Below are positions 15,343-23,554 of a stretch of DNA of 33,317 bases, in pieces (positions within the stretch are counted from its first letter, which is position 1; every line of letters begins with the position of its first letter). The notes beneath the pieces are model-generated. The model did no database searches. It worked only from the letters and a program-made list of their open reading frames with translations, and was not told where the DNA came from. The stretch covers positions 1 to 33,317 of the forward strand of contig JBCCAR010000036.1 in the NCBI GenBank assembly GCA_039814715.1. Direction: 5' to 3'. The position numbers and the translations under genes are program-made. Origin of the DNA: CAKZYD01 sp039814715. GTDB lineage: Bacteria; Pseudomonadota; Alphaproteobacteria; Sphingomonadales; CAKZYD01.

Positions 15343-16576
15343 AGCAGCCAATTCACTGCGCAGCGCGCCGGACCAAGACGGCCATTTTGGCATCTTTGGC
15401 GGCCGCTATGTGGCGGAAACACTTATGCCCAATATCTTGGCGCTCGAACAGGCCTATAAGGCGGCAAAAGACGATCCAGCGTTTCATGCAGAATTTGATG
15501 ATTTGCTGAAGCACTATGTGGGCCGCCCAAGCCCGCTTTATTTTGCGGAGCGGCTTACGCAGCACTGCGCCAGCGGCGGCCAAGGCGCGAAAATTTATTT
15601 CAAGCGTGATGAGCTTAATCATACGGGCGCCCACAAGATCAATAACTGCATTGGTCAAATCCTGCTGGCGCGGCGGATGGGCAAAACCCGCATCATTGCA
15701 GAAACAGGCGCAGGCCAGCACGGCGTTGCCACAGCCACAGTCGCGGCCCGGTTTGGCCTGCCGTGCATTGTCTATATGGGTGCGCGCGACATTGAACGCC
15801 AAGCGCCGAATGTTTTTCGTATGAAGCTGCTGGGCGCGGAGGTCCGTGCTGTAGAAAGTGGGTCCGGCACTCTTAAAGATGCTATGAACGAAGCGCTGCG
15901 TGATTGGGTGACCAATGTGTCAGATACCTTCTACATCATTGGGACCGCAGCAGGCCCGCACCCTTATCCTGAACTCGTGCGGGATTTTCAGTCCGTCATC
16001 GGCAAGGAAACACGGGAGCAAATGCTAGAGCGCGAAGGCCGCTTGCCCGACAGTCTGATCGCGTGCATCGGCGGCGGCTCGAACGCGATCGGGTTGTTCC
16101 ATCCTTTCCTAGATGAGCCTGACGTTTCCATTACCGCGGTTGAAGCCGCAGGTTTTGGCGTGGATACAGACAAGCACGCGGCTTCCATTGCGGGCGGAAC
16201 GCCCGGCGTGCTCCATGGCAACCGAACTTATCTGCTTCAAGATGGGGATGGCCAAATTACCGAGGCGCATTCCATTTCCGCTGGGCTGGATTACCCGGGC
16301 ATTGGGCCGGAGCATGCTTGGCTGCATTCGATTGGCCGCGTGACTTATGTGTCCGTGACGGATAAAGAAGCGCTCGAGGCGTTTCAAACGCTGGCGCGGC
16401 TTGAAGGCATCCTGCCGGCGCTTGAGCCTGCGCATGCGATCGCTCATGTGCTTAAAGTTGCGCCAAAACTGCCCAGTGATCATCTTATGGTAATGAACCT
16501 ATGTGGGCGCGGCGATAAAGATATCTTCACCGTCGCCGACGCGCTGGGCGTCGACATGGGCGCTGGTGAAGGATGA
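15332..16576 (+). CDS. trpB: Tryptophan synthase beta subunit
   Basis: A 414-residue PLP enzyme joining indole and serine to make tryptophan. FGIFGGRYVAETLMP opens the protein; HTGAHKINNCIGQ contains the PLP-binding Lys. ETGAGQHGVATATVAA is the catalytic loop with Glu, and CIGGGSNAIGLF is the PLP phosphate loop. GRGDKDIFTV closes the protein. The length is normal for TrpB1. The start overlaps trpF, and the stop forms an ATGA overlap with trpA, as expected for subunits of one alpha2-beta2 complex made in step. Confidence 0.98.
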   Translation: MGLEAANSLRSAPDQDGHFGIFGGRYVAETLMPNILALEQAYKAAKDDPAFHAEFDDLLKHYVGRPSPLYFAERLTQHCASGGQGAKIYFKRDELNHTGAHKINNCIGQILLARRMGKTRIIAETGAGQHGVATATVAARFGLPCIVYMGARDIERQAPNVFRMKLLGAEVRAVESGSGTLKDAMNEALRDWVTNVSDTFYIIGTAAGPHPYPELVRDFQSVIGKETREQMLEREGRLPDSLIACIGGGSNAIGLFHPFLDEPDVSITAVEAAGFGVDTDKHAASIAGGTPGVLHGNRTYLLQDGDGQITEAHSISAGLDYPGIGPEHAWLHSIGRVTYVSVTDKEALEAFQTLARLEGILPALEPAHAIAHVLKVAPKLPSDHLMVMNLCGRGDKDIFTVADALGVDMGAGEG

Positions 16577-17382
16577 GTGACCGTCTTGCCGAGCGCTTTG
16601 CCGCATTAAAAAACGAAGGCCGCACTGGCCTTGTCACCTACATCATGGCCGGCGACCCTGATTTAGAAACCTCTTTCGATATTTTAAAAGGTTTGCCAGC
16701 TGCCGGGGCAGACATCATTGAAGTCGGCATGAGCTTTTCAGACCCCATGGCCGATGGACCTGCCATCCAAGCAGCAGCCTTGCGCGCTTTGAACGCAGGC
16801 AATTCACTGGAAAAAACACTGGATATGGTGCGCCGGTTTCGCCAGGGCGATGACACCACCCCGATCATCTTGATGGGCTATTACAATCCCATCTATCACA
16901 TGGGGGTCGATGCCTTTTTGAAAGCGGCGAAAGAAAGCGGCATCGATGGCCTCATCATTGTTGATCTGCCGCCCGAAGAAGACAGCGAGCTATGTTTGCC
17001 AGCGCGTGACGCAGGTTTGCATTTCATTCGCCTAGCAACGCCGACCACCGACGCAGCGCGCTTGCCCGCTGTTTTAAAACACACCAGCGGCTTTCTTTAT
17101 TATGTCGCCGTCGCAGGCATTACAGGCAGCGGCAGCGCCCAAGCAAGCGCAATTGGCGAAGCGTTAGCGCCTATTCGCGCACAAACGGACCTGCCGATCG
17201 CTGTCGGCTTCGGTATAAAAACACCGCAAGCAGCAGCAGATATGGCGCGCGTGGCGGACGCGGTCGTGGTAGGGTCAGCGATTATCGATGTTATCGCAGC
17301 CGCTGCGCCAAGCGCTGCTGCTAGCGCGGCCCACGCTTTCGTCTCTGATTTACGCGGCGGCGTTGAGAAAGGAACGCCATGA
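16573..17382 (+). CDS. trpA: Tryptophan synthase alpha subunit
   Basis: A 269-residue TIM barrel that cleaves indole-3-glycerol phosphate and channels indole to TrpB. IIEVGMSFSDPMADGPAIQ carries both catalytic acids (the Glu and the Asp before PMADGP). GIDGLIIVDLPPEE, YYVAVAGITGSG and GFGIKTPQAA are the expected later strands and phosphate-binding loops. It starts in an ATGA overlap with trpB and ends in an ATGA overlap with accD, so trpB, trpA and accD should be translated from one message. Confidence 0.97.
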   Translation: MSDRLAERFAALKNEGRTGLVTYIMAGDPDLETSFDILKGLPAAGADIIEVGMSFSDPMADGPAIQAAALRALNAGNSLEKTLDMVRRFRQGDDTTPIILMGYYNPIYHMGVDAFLKAAKESGIDGLIIVDLPPEEDSELCLPARDAGLHFIRLATPTTDAARLPAVLKHTSGFLYYVAVAGITGSGSAQASAIGEALAPIRAQTDLPIAVGFGIKTPQAAADMARVADAVVVGSAIIDVIAAAAPSAAASAAHAFVSDLRGGVEKGTP

Positions 17383-18272
17383 GCTGGCTTGATCGCACAC
17401 TGCCTAAGTTGCGCTTTTGGACCAAGCGCGATGTGCCCGATAATCTTTGGGCTAAATGTCCAAATTGCGGTCAGCTTGTCTTCTCGAAAGAGGTCGTAAA
17501 AAATCTGAGCGTCTGCCCTCACTGTGATCATCACAATCGCATCGGCCCGGAAGAACGTTTCTCGCAGCTGTTTGATGGCCAGGAATACACTTTGGTAGTG
17601 CTGGACAAGGCCAAAGATGATCCGCTTGGCTTTAAAGATTCAAAGCGCTATCCAGACCGCTTAAAAGAGGCACGCTCTAAAACAAAAAAGCATGACGCTT
17701 TCGAAGTGGGTGTTGGCAAAATTGAAGGCCTGGAGACAGTTATCGGCGTTCAGAACTTTCATTTCATGGCCGGGTCCATGGGCGTGAATGTCGGCAATGC
17801 TTTTAACCGCGGCGTCCAAACCGCGTTAGACAAGAACGCACCTTTCGTAGTGTTTACCGCCTCTGGCGGGGCGCGCATGCAAGAGAGTATCCTCTCGCTC
17901 ATGCAGATGCCGCGCACTACAGCGATGCTAAACCGGCTGAAGCGGGCGGGCTTGCCCTATATTGTGGTGCTAACGGACCCGACAACAGGGGGCGTGACCG
18001 CCTCTTTTGCCATGCTTGGCGACGTTCAAATCGCAGAACCTGCGGCTTTAATTGGATTTGCCGGACAGCGTGTGATTGAAAATACAATCCGCGAGAAGTT
18101 GCCTGAAGGCTTCCAGCGCTCAGAATATTTACTGGAGCACGGCATGATCGATGCTGTGGTTCATCGCCGGGACTTAAAAGCAAAGCTCGGCACGATTTTG
18201 GGCATTCTCACCAAGACAGAAAACGGCATTCCAAGTGAGCCCCGCAAAGCTCTGGCAGCCCCTTCGCAGTGA
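17379..18272 (+). CDS. accD: Acetyl-CoA carboxylase carboxyltransferase subunit beta
   Basis: A 297-residue protein that, with AccA (not in the window), transfers CO2 from biotin to acetyl-CoA for fatty-acid synthesis. The N-terminal zinc ribbon uses Cys27, Cys30, Cys46 and Cys49. The crotonase-fold core shows VFTASGGARMQESILSLMQM, LTDPTTGGVTASFAMLGD and GFAGQRVIENTIREKLPEGFQ. The sequence is complete. The ATGA overlap with trpA and the 18-base gap to folC place it in the same operon as the tryptophan genes, the usual alphaproteobacterial arrangement. Confidence 0.97.
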   Translation: MSWLDRTLPKLRFWTKRDVPDNLWAKCPNCGQLVFSKEVVKNLSVCPHCDHHNRIGPEERFSQLFDGQEYTLVVLDKAKDDPLGFKDSKRYPDRLKEARSKTKKHDAFEVGVGKIEGLETVIGVQNFHFMAGSMGVNVGNAFNRGVQTALDKNAPFVVFTASGGARMQESILSLMQMPRTTAMLNRLKRAGLPYIVVLTDPTTGGVTASFAMLGDVQIAEPAALIGFAGQRVIENTIREKLPEGFQRSEYLLEHGMIDAVVHRRDLKAKLGTILGILTKTENGIPSEPRKALAAPSQ

Positions 18273-18290
18273 TGATGCGGTTTTGCCTTT

Positions 18291-19607
18291 ATGGCGTTTG
18301 ACAGCGTAGAAAGTGCGCTTGAGGCGTTTCAGAGTCGGCACCCTCGCAAGATAGACCTCTCGCTGGGCCGCCTTGAGCAGGTGCTGAGCCGCCTAGGCGA
18401 CCCGCATAAAAATCTCCCACCCATCATTCATGTCGCTGGTACGAATGGGAAGGGCTCCACAATAGCCTTTATGCGTGCGATGCTGGAAGCGGCTGGCCAT
18501 AGCGTCCATGTTTATACATCGCCCCATCTTGTCCGGTTTCACGAGCGCATCCGTTTGGCAGGCAAACTGATTGACGATGGCATGCTCAAAGACGTGCTGT
18601 GGCAAGTCGATGCCGCTGCTGGCGACGAGCCCATTACGTTTTTTGAAGCAACCACAGCGGCTGCCTTCCTGGCGTTTTCTCAAGTGCCCGCTGATGCGCT
18701 TATCTTGGAGGTTGGTCTAGGTGGGCGCCTGGATGCCACCAATGTGATTGATCGCCCGGCGGTCAGCGTCATCACGCCAGTGAGTGTCGATCATGTGGAG
18801 TTTTTAGGCGATACCGTCAGCCAGATTGCGGGTGAGAAGGCCGGGATCGCGCGAAAGGACACACCGCTGGTCAGCCATCAAACGCATGAGGATGCTGCCA
18901 AAAAAATTGATGTGGCGGCGCGCAAAAAAGGCGCGCACCCGGTTGCGTCGGGGAACCACTTTACGGCTGATATAACCGTCGATGGAATTGACTATAAAGA
19001 TGCAAAGGGCGCGCTCACTCTGCCGCTGCCCAGTTTGCCAGGCGGGTTTCAGGCATGGAACGCGATTTTAGCGACGGCGGCCTTACGCCATCAAACTGTT
19101 TGGAGCGTGCCTGAAGCCTCTTTAAGTGCAGGCGTGCGCTGGGCCAGCTGGCCTGCCCGGCTACAACTCCTCAGCACCGGCAAGTTGCTTCGCTTATTGC
19201 CGAAAGAGAGCCAGCTGTGGCTGGATGGGGGGCACAATGCGGCGGCTGGGGCGCAGGTGGCTAATTTCGTCAAATCGCTAAAAGCAAAGCGCGATGCACC
19301 TGTGCACGTTGTCCTGGGCATGTTGAGCAATAAAGACCTGGCGAGCTATTTATCGCCATTTGGTGGCTTGCTTGATAGCCTATGGGGCCTGCCGATTGAT
19401 GGCCATGACCACCATGCGCCAGCCTCCATCGCCGCCTTTGGCCAAGAGCTTGGCATTCCTGGCAGATTAGGCGGGCCAGACGTTATAAGCGCTTTAAAAC
19501 ACATTACAGCGGTGAGCGATGATGGGCCGCCGCCATATGTGTTCGTTCTTGGCTCGCTGTATATGGCAGGCGAGGTTTTGCGCCTAAACGAGACGTTGCC
19601 AGATTAA
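18291..19607 (+). CDS. folC: Bifunctional folylpolyglutamate synthase/dihydrofolate synthase
   Basis: A 438-residue Mur-ligase-like enzyme adding glutamate to dihydropteroate and folates. The ATP loop is HVAGTNGKGSTIAF (about 47-60). YTSPHLVRFHERIR binds folate, EVGLGGRLDATNVI and SVDHVEFLG carry metal and ATP ligands, and the C-terminal domain has LWLDGGHNAAAG. The sequence is full length. It is the last gene of the forward operon and is followed at once by a strong terminator. Confidence 0.95.
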   Translation: MAFDSVESALEAFQSRHPRKIDLSLGRLEQVLSRLGDPHKNLPPIIHVAGTNGKGSTIAFMRAMLEAAGHSVHVYTSPHLVRFHERIRLAGKLIDDGMLKDVLWQVDAAAGDEPITFFEATTAAAFLAFSQVPADALILEVGLGGRLDATNVIDRPAVSVITPVSVDHVEFLGDTVSQIAGEKAGIARKDTPLVSHQTHEDAAKKIDVAARKKGAHPVASGNHFTADITVDGIDYKDAKGALTLPLPSLPGGFQAWNAILATAALRHQTVWSVPEASLSAGVRWASWPARLQLLSTGKLLRLLPKESQLWLDGGHNAAAGAQVANFVKSLKAKRDAPVHVVLGMLSNKDLASYLSPFGGLLDSLWGLPIDGHDHHAPASIAAFGQELGIPGRLGGPDVISALKHITAVSDDGPPPYVFVLGSLYMAGEVLRLNETLPD

Positions 19608-19637
19608 AAAAAGCCCGGCGCGGAGCCGGGCTTTTGT
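19608..19637. terminator. Bidirectional terminator between folC and trxA
   Basis: An 11-bp stem pairs AAAAGCCCGGC (19609-19619) with GCCGGGCTTTT (19625-19635) around the loop GCGGA. The T-run on the plus strand and the A-run on its left flank (T on the minus strand) let it serve both converging genes: folC, one base away, and trxA, whose stop lies at 19668-19670. Confidence 0.93.
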
Positions 19638-19667
19638 GTTTGTTTGTTGCAGTTTTAAACCGCGATA

Positions 19668-19991
19668 TTAAGCAATATTGTCTTCAATCCATTCGACAAT
19701 CTTGCTCTTAGGCTGCGCGCCCACTTTGGTTGCCTGCACTTCGCCATCTTTAAACAAGATCATTGTTGGAATACCGCGCACGCCGTAGCGTGTGGGTGCA
19801 TCCGGGTTATGATCAATATTAATTTTAGCAATGGTGACTTGCTCGCCCAGTTCGCCTGCAATTTCTTCAAGTGCCGGCGCAATTTGGCGGCATGGTCCGC
19901 ACCATTCTGCCCAAAAGTCTACCAGCACGGGTTTGTCAGATTTAAGCACATCTGTTTCGAAGCTGTCGTCAGAAATTGTTGTTGTGGCCAT
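19668..19991 (-). CDS. trxA: Thioredoxin
   Basis: A 107-residue cytoplasmic disulfide reductase. The active site is WCGPC (residues 30-34) after VLVDFWAE; the cis-Pro loop is RGIPTMILF; and DGEVQATKVGA, then IVEWIEDNI, complete the fold. AAAGG sits about eight bases before the ATG. It lies downstream of addA in the same direction with a 92-base gap. A TTGACG box (other strand of 20082-20087), without a convincing -10, is a possible private promoter. The addA-trxA-folC order is common in alphaproteobacteria. Confidence 0.97.
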   Translation of the reverse strand: MATTTISDDSFETDVLKSDKPVLVDFWAEWCGPCRQIAPALEEIAGELGEQVTIAKINIDHNPDAPTRYGVRGIPTMILFKDGEVQATKVGAQPKSKIVEWIEDNIA

Positions 19992-20083
19992 GGTGTCTGC
20001 CTTTCTTTTCTATGTTCGCCAGGCATGTTTCTTTGTGCCTGCTCACGTCTTGACCCCTTAGCTATGGTGCAGGGCGCACTTCG

Positions 20084-23000
20084 TCAAGCATCGCTGGGGG
20101 TGAACGCAGTGTTCGCTTCTGGCGGCAAATGGGTTAGCAGGTGCGTACGCTCGAGCCAGTGCAGTGTACTCGTAGCTGTCCAGATCAGCGCGGCGCGCAC
20201 CTTTTTACCCATAAACACCTGTTCCAAACTGGCCTGATATAGCGCCATTTGGCGCAGAATGCCCGGCGGTGTGTCATCCATACTGGCTGGCGGTGTTTGC
20301 GTGGTCTTGAAATCAGCAAACAAAACGGTATCGCCGCGGAGCGCCAGCCGGTCCACCTGGCCGGATACGATAAAGCTGCCGAGGCGGGCGATAATCGGAA
20401 CTTCTGCGCGGCTACCGGTTGTAAAGAAGGGCGCTGCGGCAGGATCACGCATTGTGCTCAGCGTTTGCGCCAGCATGTCCGGCGCCAACGCTGCATGGCT
20501 TTCGTCCAGCATGCGCTCTAGATAGCGCAGGCCCGCGGCTTCGCGCTCGCCATCTTCTAGCTGGGGCAAGTGCTGCAGCAGGGCATGAATTAGGTTGCCG
20601 CGCCGTGCTGGCGACAGCGCCCCCACCGCGCTGCCCACCTCTTCGGGCGGGAATGGGGCTAGCTGGGCGCTCGACATATCAGATGGTTGGAGCGGGCGCG
20701 GGGGGATTGCTTCCTCCATTGGCGCTGCTTTGGCCCAGGCGGGAAGCTTGGGTGCGCCAGGCTGTTCTTTCATGATTGGATGCGCCGGTCTGAGCGTCTC
20801 TTTCTGCTTGGTTTCATAGCGGCGGATGCGGGTTTGAGGGTCCTCTAGTATCTCCAGCCGCTCAAAAGCGGCTTTGACGAGTTGGTAGGCATCTGGCTCT
20901 TCCGGCTGGGCATCGCTGTCGTCTTCCTTGGCGGCATAGCCAGCGCAGATCAAATGGTCTTCCGCGCGGGTCATGGCGACATATAAGAGCCGTTTATATT
21001 CTTCATAGTCAGCTGTTTTTTTAGCGTCACTCGCGGCGCCTACTGGGCCAATATCATTGCCGCTGTGGCGCCGAAAGATGGGGACGCGGCGTTTTTCAGG
21101 TGTCGTTTCCAGCATGACGAATTGATTGCGCGGGCGCGGTTTTCCCGACAGGTCAGCGAGATAAACCACCGGCGCCTGCAGGCCTTTCGCGCCGTGGATC
21201 GTCATGATGCGGACTTTGTCGCCTGCAGCTTCGGGATCGCGTTTCACGTCTACGTTGCTTTGGCCAAACCAATGCAAGAAGCCATCGAGCGAGGGTGTGT
21301 GGCCCTGCTCATAGATCAGGCATTGATTTAAAAACTCGTTGATAGCGTCATCGGCTTCATTGCCCAGCCGCTCTAGCAGGCGCGTGCGCGCGCCGCGTTC
21401 TAACGCCCAAGAGAAAAGCTCAAAGGGCGGCATATAATCAGCCCGTGCAAGCACGCCGCGCAGCAGCTCCTTTGCCTCATGGGAAACGAGATCGTTCTTT
21501 TTCGCAGCATCCCACACTGTGCCAGTACGCTGGCTGCACAGCTGCATCAGCGCGTCTTCACTGACGTTACAAAGCGGACTTTTTAACACGCATGCCAGCG
21601 CGAGATCATCGTTTGGCAAGCTGGCAAAGCGCCCAAGATTGACAAGGTCGCGCACAGCAAGTGGGCTCTTTAAATCGAAACGATCAATCCCAGCGATTGG
21701 AACGCCGCGTTGTTTTAAAGCACGCGCTAAGTGGCTCATTAAATCACCGCGCTGGCGCACGAGGATCAGAAAGTCGCCGGCCCGCAAAGGTGTGCTGCGC
21801 CCGGGCAATGTCTCACCGCGCTTGATGCGCTGGTCTATGTCTTTGGCAATGCGCTCTGCCAGAAGCCTATCGCCTTTTTTTTCCCAGCGCTCCTGCAAGG
21901 GCAGGCGCCAGCCATCGTACTCCTGTTCTTCGCTTTCTTCGCGCACGCTGAGGGGCCAAAGATCGACGATACCGCCAATGTCAGCGCGGTGGGTGCCGTG
22001 CTTTATTTCCACCCGCTGGGCATCCAGGCCATCGCCAGCGCTGCCCTTAAACGTCTCATCCACAATATCGAGCACAGCACTAACGGAGCGGAAGGATTTG
22101 GCCAGGGACACATCTTCAAATACCTGCGCAGCGCCGCGAGCGCGTCCTTTAAAGCCATCGCGGCTGGTGTGAAACAAGCGGGGCTGAGCGCCCTGAAAGC
22201 CATAAATGGACTGCTTCATATCGCCGACGGCAAAGAGTGTGCGCGGCGCTTCTTTCTGCCCAGCGCCAGCGAAGAATTCTTCGCACAAGCGGGCGATGAT
22301 ATCCCATTGGTCTTTTGAGTTGTCCTGCGCTTCATCTACCAAGACATGCTCAATTTGCGCATCAAGCCGGTACATGACCCAAGAGGGCGGAATATTGCCT
22401 GTGAGCAGCGCGCGCGTTCGGGCTATTAAATCCGCATAGTCGAGCTTGCCGGCTCGGTCCTTACGCGCGGCGTATTGCGCAAGAAGTTGCTGTCCAAAGG
22501 CGAGCACGTAGCTGCTTTCTTCGGCTAGTGTTTTGAGCGCTATTGCTTCGCGTACATGGATCAGGCGATGCGCTTCTGCCACCATGATATCGAGGCCGTC
22601 AGGGCAGGCGCCTTTCACCTTGTTTGTTAGGAGCGTCTTTTCGCTTCGTGTGGTGGACTTGGCGGTTAGAAATACGCTGGCATAGGCGTCAAACCCCTCG
22701 GCCCTGGCGTCGACGCTACTTGATAGCCAAGCGTCGAGGGCAGGGAGTTTCTTGCCTTTTTCAGCATCAGTGCCAACTGCGGCGATGGCTGCCGCAACGG
22801 CAATTAGCCCAGCCTTGTCAAAGTGCTTGTCTTCGCAGGCTTGCTCAAGCAGTTGATCTTTGGAGAGGCTTACATCAGCGCCTAAAACATCATGTACAAT
22901 GCCCCGAAGGTTGGCCAAATCTCGCGGCAACGGGTCGAGCGCGTCGCGCATGGCCAATAGGTCGGCGATCGCGCTGTCAAAGGTGCTATCGGCGAGCAGG

Positions 23001-23554
23001 CGGGCAAGGGTTTCTGCAGCTCGGGCGATGTCTGGCGCATCATCTTTCAGCGCTGCGGTCAGCACCGAATCGCGTGCATCCGCTGCAAATTCGCGCGCTG
23101 TGCGGTCATCAATGGTTTCAAAGGCAGGCGCCGTAGCTGCTTCTATCGGGAAACGACCCAGCAGGGATTGGCTAAAGGCGTGCAGCGTCTGCACGTTAAG
23201 GCCGCTAGGCAGGTCCAAGACCTTTAAAAACAACTGCCGCGCGCATTCCAGGTGAGCCTGCGTCACCCGGCTTTGGCCGCCCAGCAAAACGCCCAGCTGC
23301 TGCTTTAGCAAGCCAGCGTCCATCGTGGCCCAGTCGCCAAGCCGGCTGAGTACGCGGTTCACCATCTCTCCAGCCGCCGCTTTAGTGTAGGTCACGCATA
23401 AGATGCTATCAGGGCGCGCGCCTTCGACCATGAGGCGCAAAACCCGCGCGGTGAGCACATGGGTCTTGCCAGTGCCGGCGGACGCATCGACCCAGATATG
23501 CGCGTCAGGCCGCGTTGCGCGGGCTTGGTCCCCGGTAAGCTGGAACGCGCTCAT
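20084..23554 (-). CDS. addA: Double-strand-break repair helicase-nuclease AddA
   Basis: A 1156-residue UvrD-like helicase with a C-terminal nuclease. It works with AddB to resect broken DNA ends for RecA. Walker A is ASAGTGKT (24-31); motif II is VLVDEAQDN, motif III GDMKQSIYGFQGAQP, motif V TIHGAKGLQAPVVYLAD, and motif VI RLLYVAMTRAEDHLI. The nuclease domain near the end shows GQVDRLALRGDTVLFADFKT and QMALYQASLE. All catalytic parts are present. The frame is open back to 23584, but the ATG at 23554 forms an ATGA overlap with addB and is preferred. Confidence 0.97.
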   Translation of the reverse strand: MSAFQLTGDQARATRPDAHIWVDASAGTGKTHVLTARVLRLMVEGARPDSILCVTYTKAAAGEMVNRVLSRLGDWATMDAGLLKQQLGVLLGGQSRVTQAHLECARQLFLKVLDLPSGLNVQTLHAFSQSLLGRFPIEAATAPAFETIDDRTAREFAADARDSVLTAALKDDAPDIARAAETLARLLADSTFDSAIADLLAMRDALDPLPRDLANLRGIVHDVLGADVSLSKDQLLEQACEDKHFDKAGLIAVAAAIAAVGTDAEKGKKLPALDAWLSSSVDARAEGFDAYASVFLTAKSTTRSEKTLLTNKVKGACPDGLDIMVAEAHRLIHVREAIALKTLAEESSYVLAFGQQLLAQYAARKDRAGKLDYADLIARTRALLTGNIPPSWVMYRLDAQIEHVLVDEAQDNSKDQWDIIARLCEEFFAGAGQKEAPRTLFAVGDMKQSIYGFQGAQPRLFHTSRDGFKGRARGAAQVFEDVSLAKSFRSVSAVLDIVDETFKGSAGDGLDAQRVEIKHGTHRADIGGIVDLWPLSVREESEEQEYDGWRLPLQERWEKKGDRLLAERIAKDIDQRIKRGETLPGRSTPLRAGDFLILVRQRGDLMSHLARALKQRGVPIAGIDRFDLKSPLAVRDLVNLGRFASLPNDDLALACVLKSPLCNVSEDALMQLCSQRTGTVWDAAKKNDLVSHEAKELLRGVLARADYMPPFELFSWALERGARTRLLERLGNEADDAINEFLNQCLIYEQGHTPSLDGFLHWFGQSNVDVKRDPEAAGDKVRIMTIHGAKGLQAPVVYLADLSGKPRPRNQFVMLETTPEKRRVPIFRRHSGNDIGPVGAASDAKKTADYEEYKRLLYVAMTRAEDHLICAGYAAKEDDSDAQPEEPDAYQLVKAAFERLEILEDPQTRIRRYETKQKETLRPAHPIMKEQPGAPKLPAWAKAAPMEEAIPPRPLQPSDMSSAQLAPFPPEEVGSAVGALSPARRGNLIHALLQHLPQLEDGEREAAGLRYLERMLDESHAALAPDMLAQTLSTMRDPAAAPFFTTGSRAEVPIIARLGSFIVSGQVDRLALRGDTVLFADFKTTQTPPASMDDTPPGILRQMALYQASLEQVFMGKKVRAALIWTATSTLHWLERTHLLTHLPPEANTAFTPSDA

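Noticed and set aside
21519..22172. A 217-codon plus-strand open frame opposite addA
   Set aside because: The composition is low-complexity Ser/Arg/Pro typical of antisense shadows in GC-rich genes; addA motifs on the minus strand are unambiguous.
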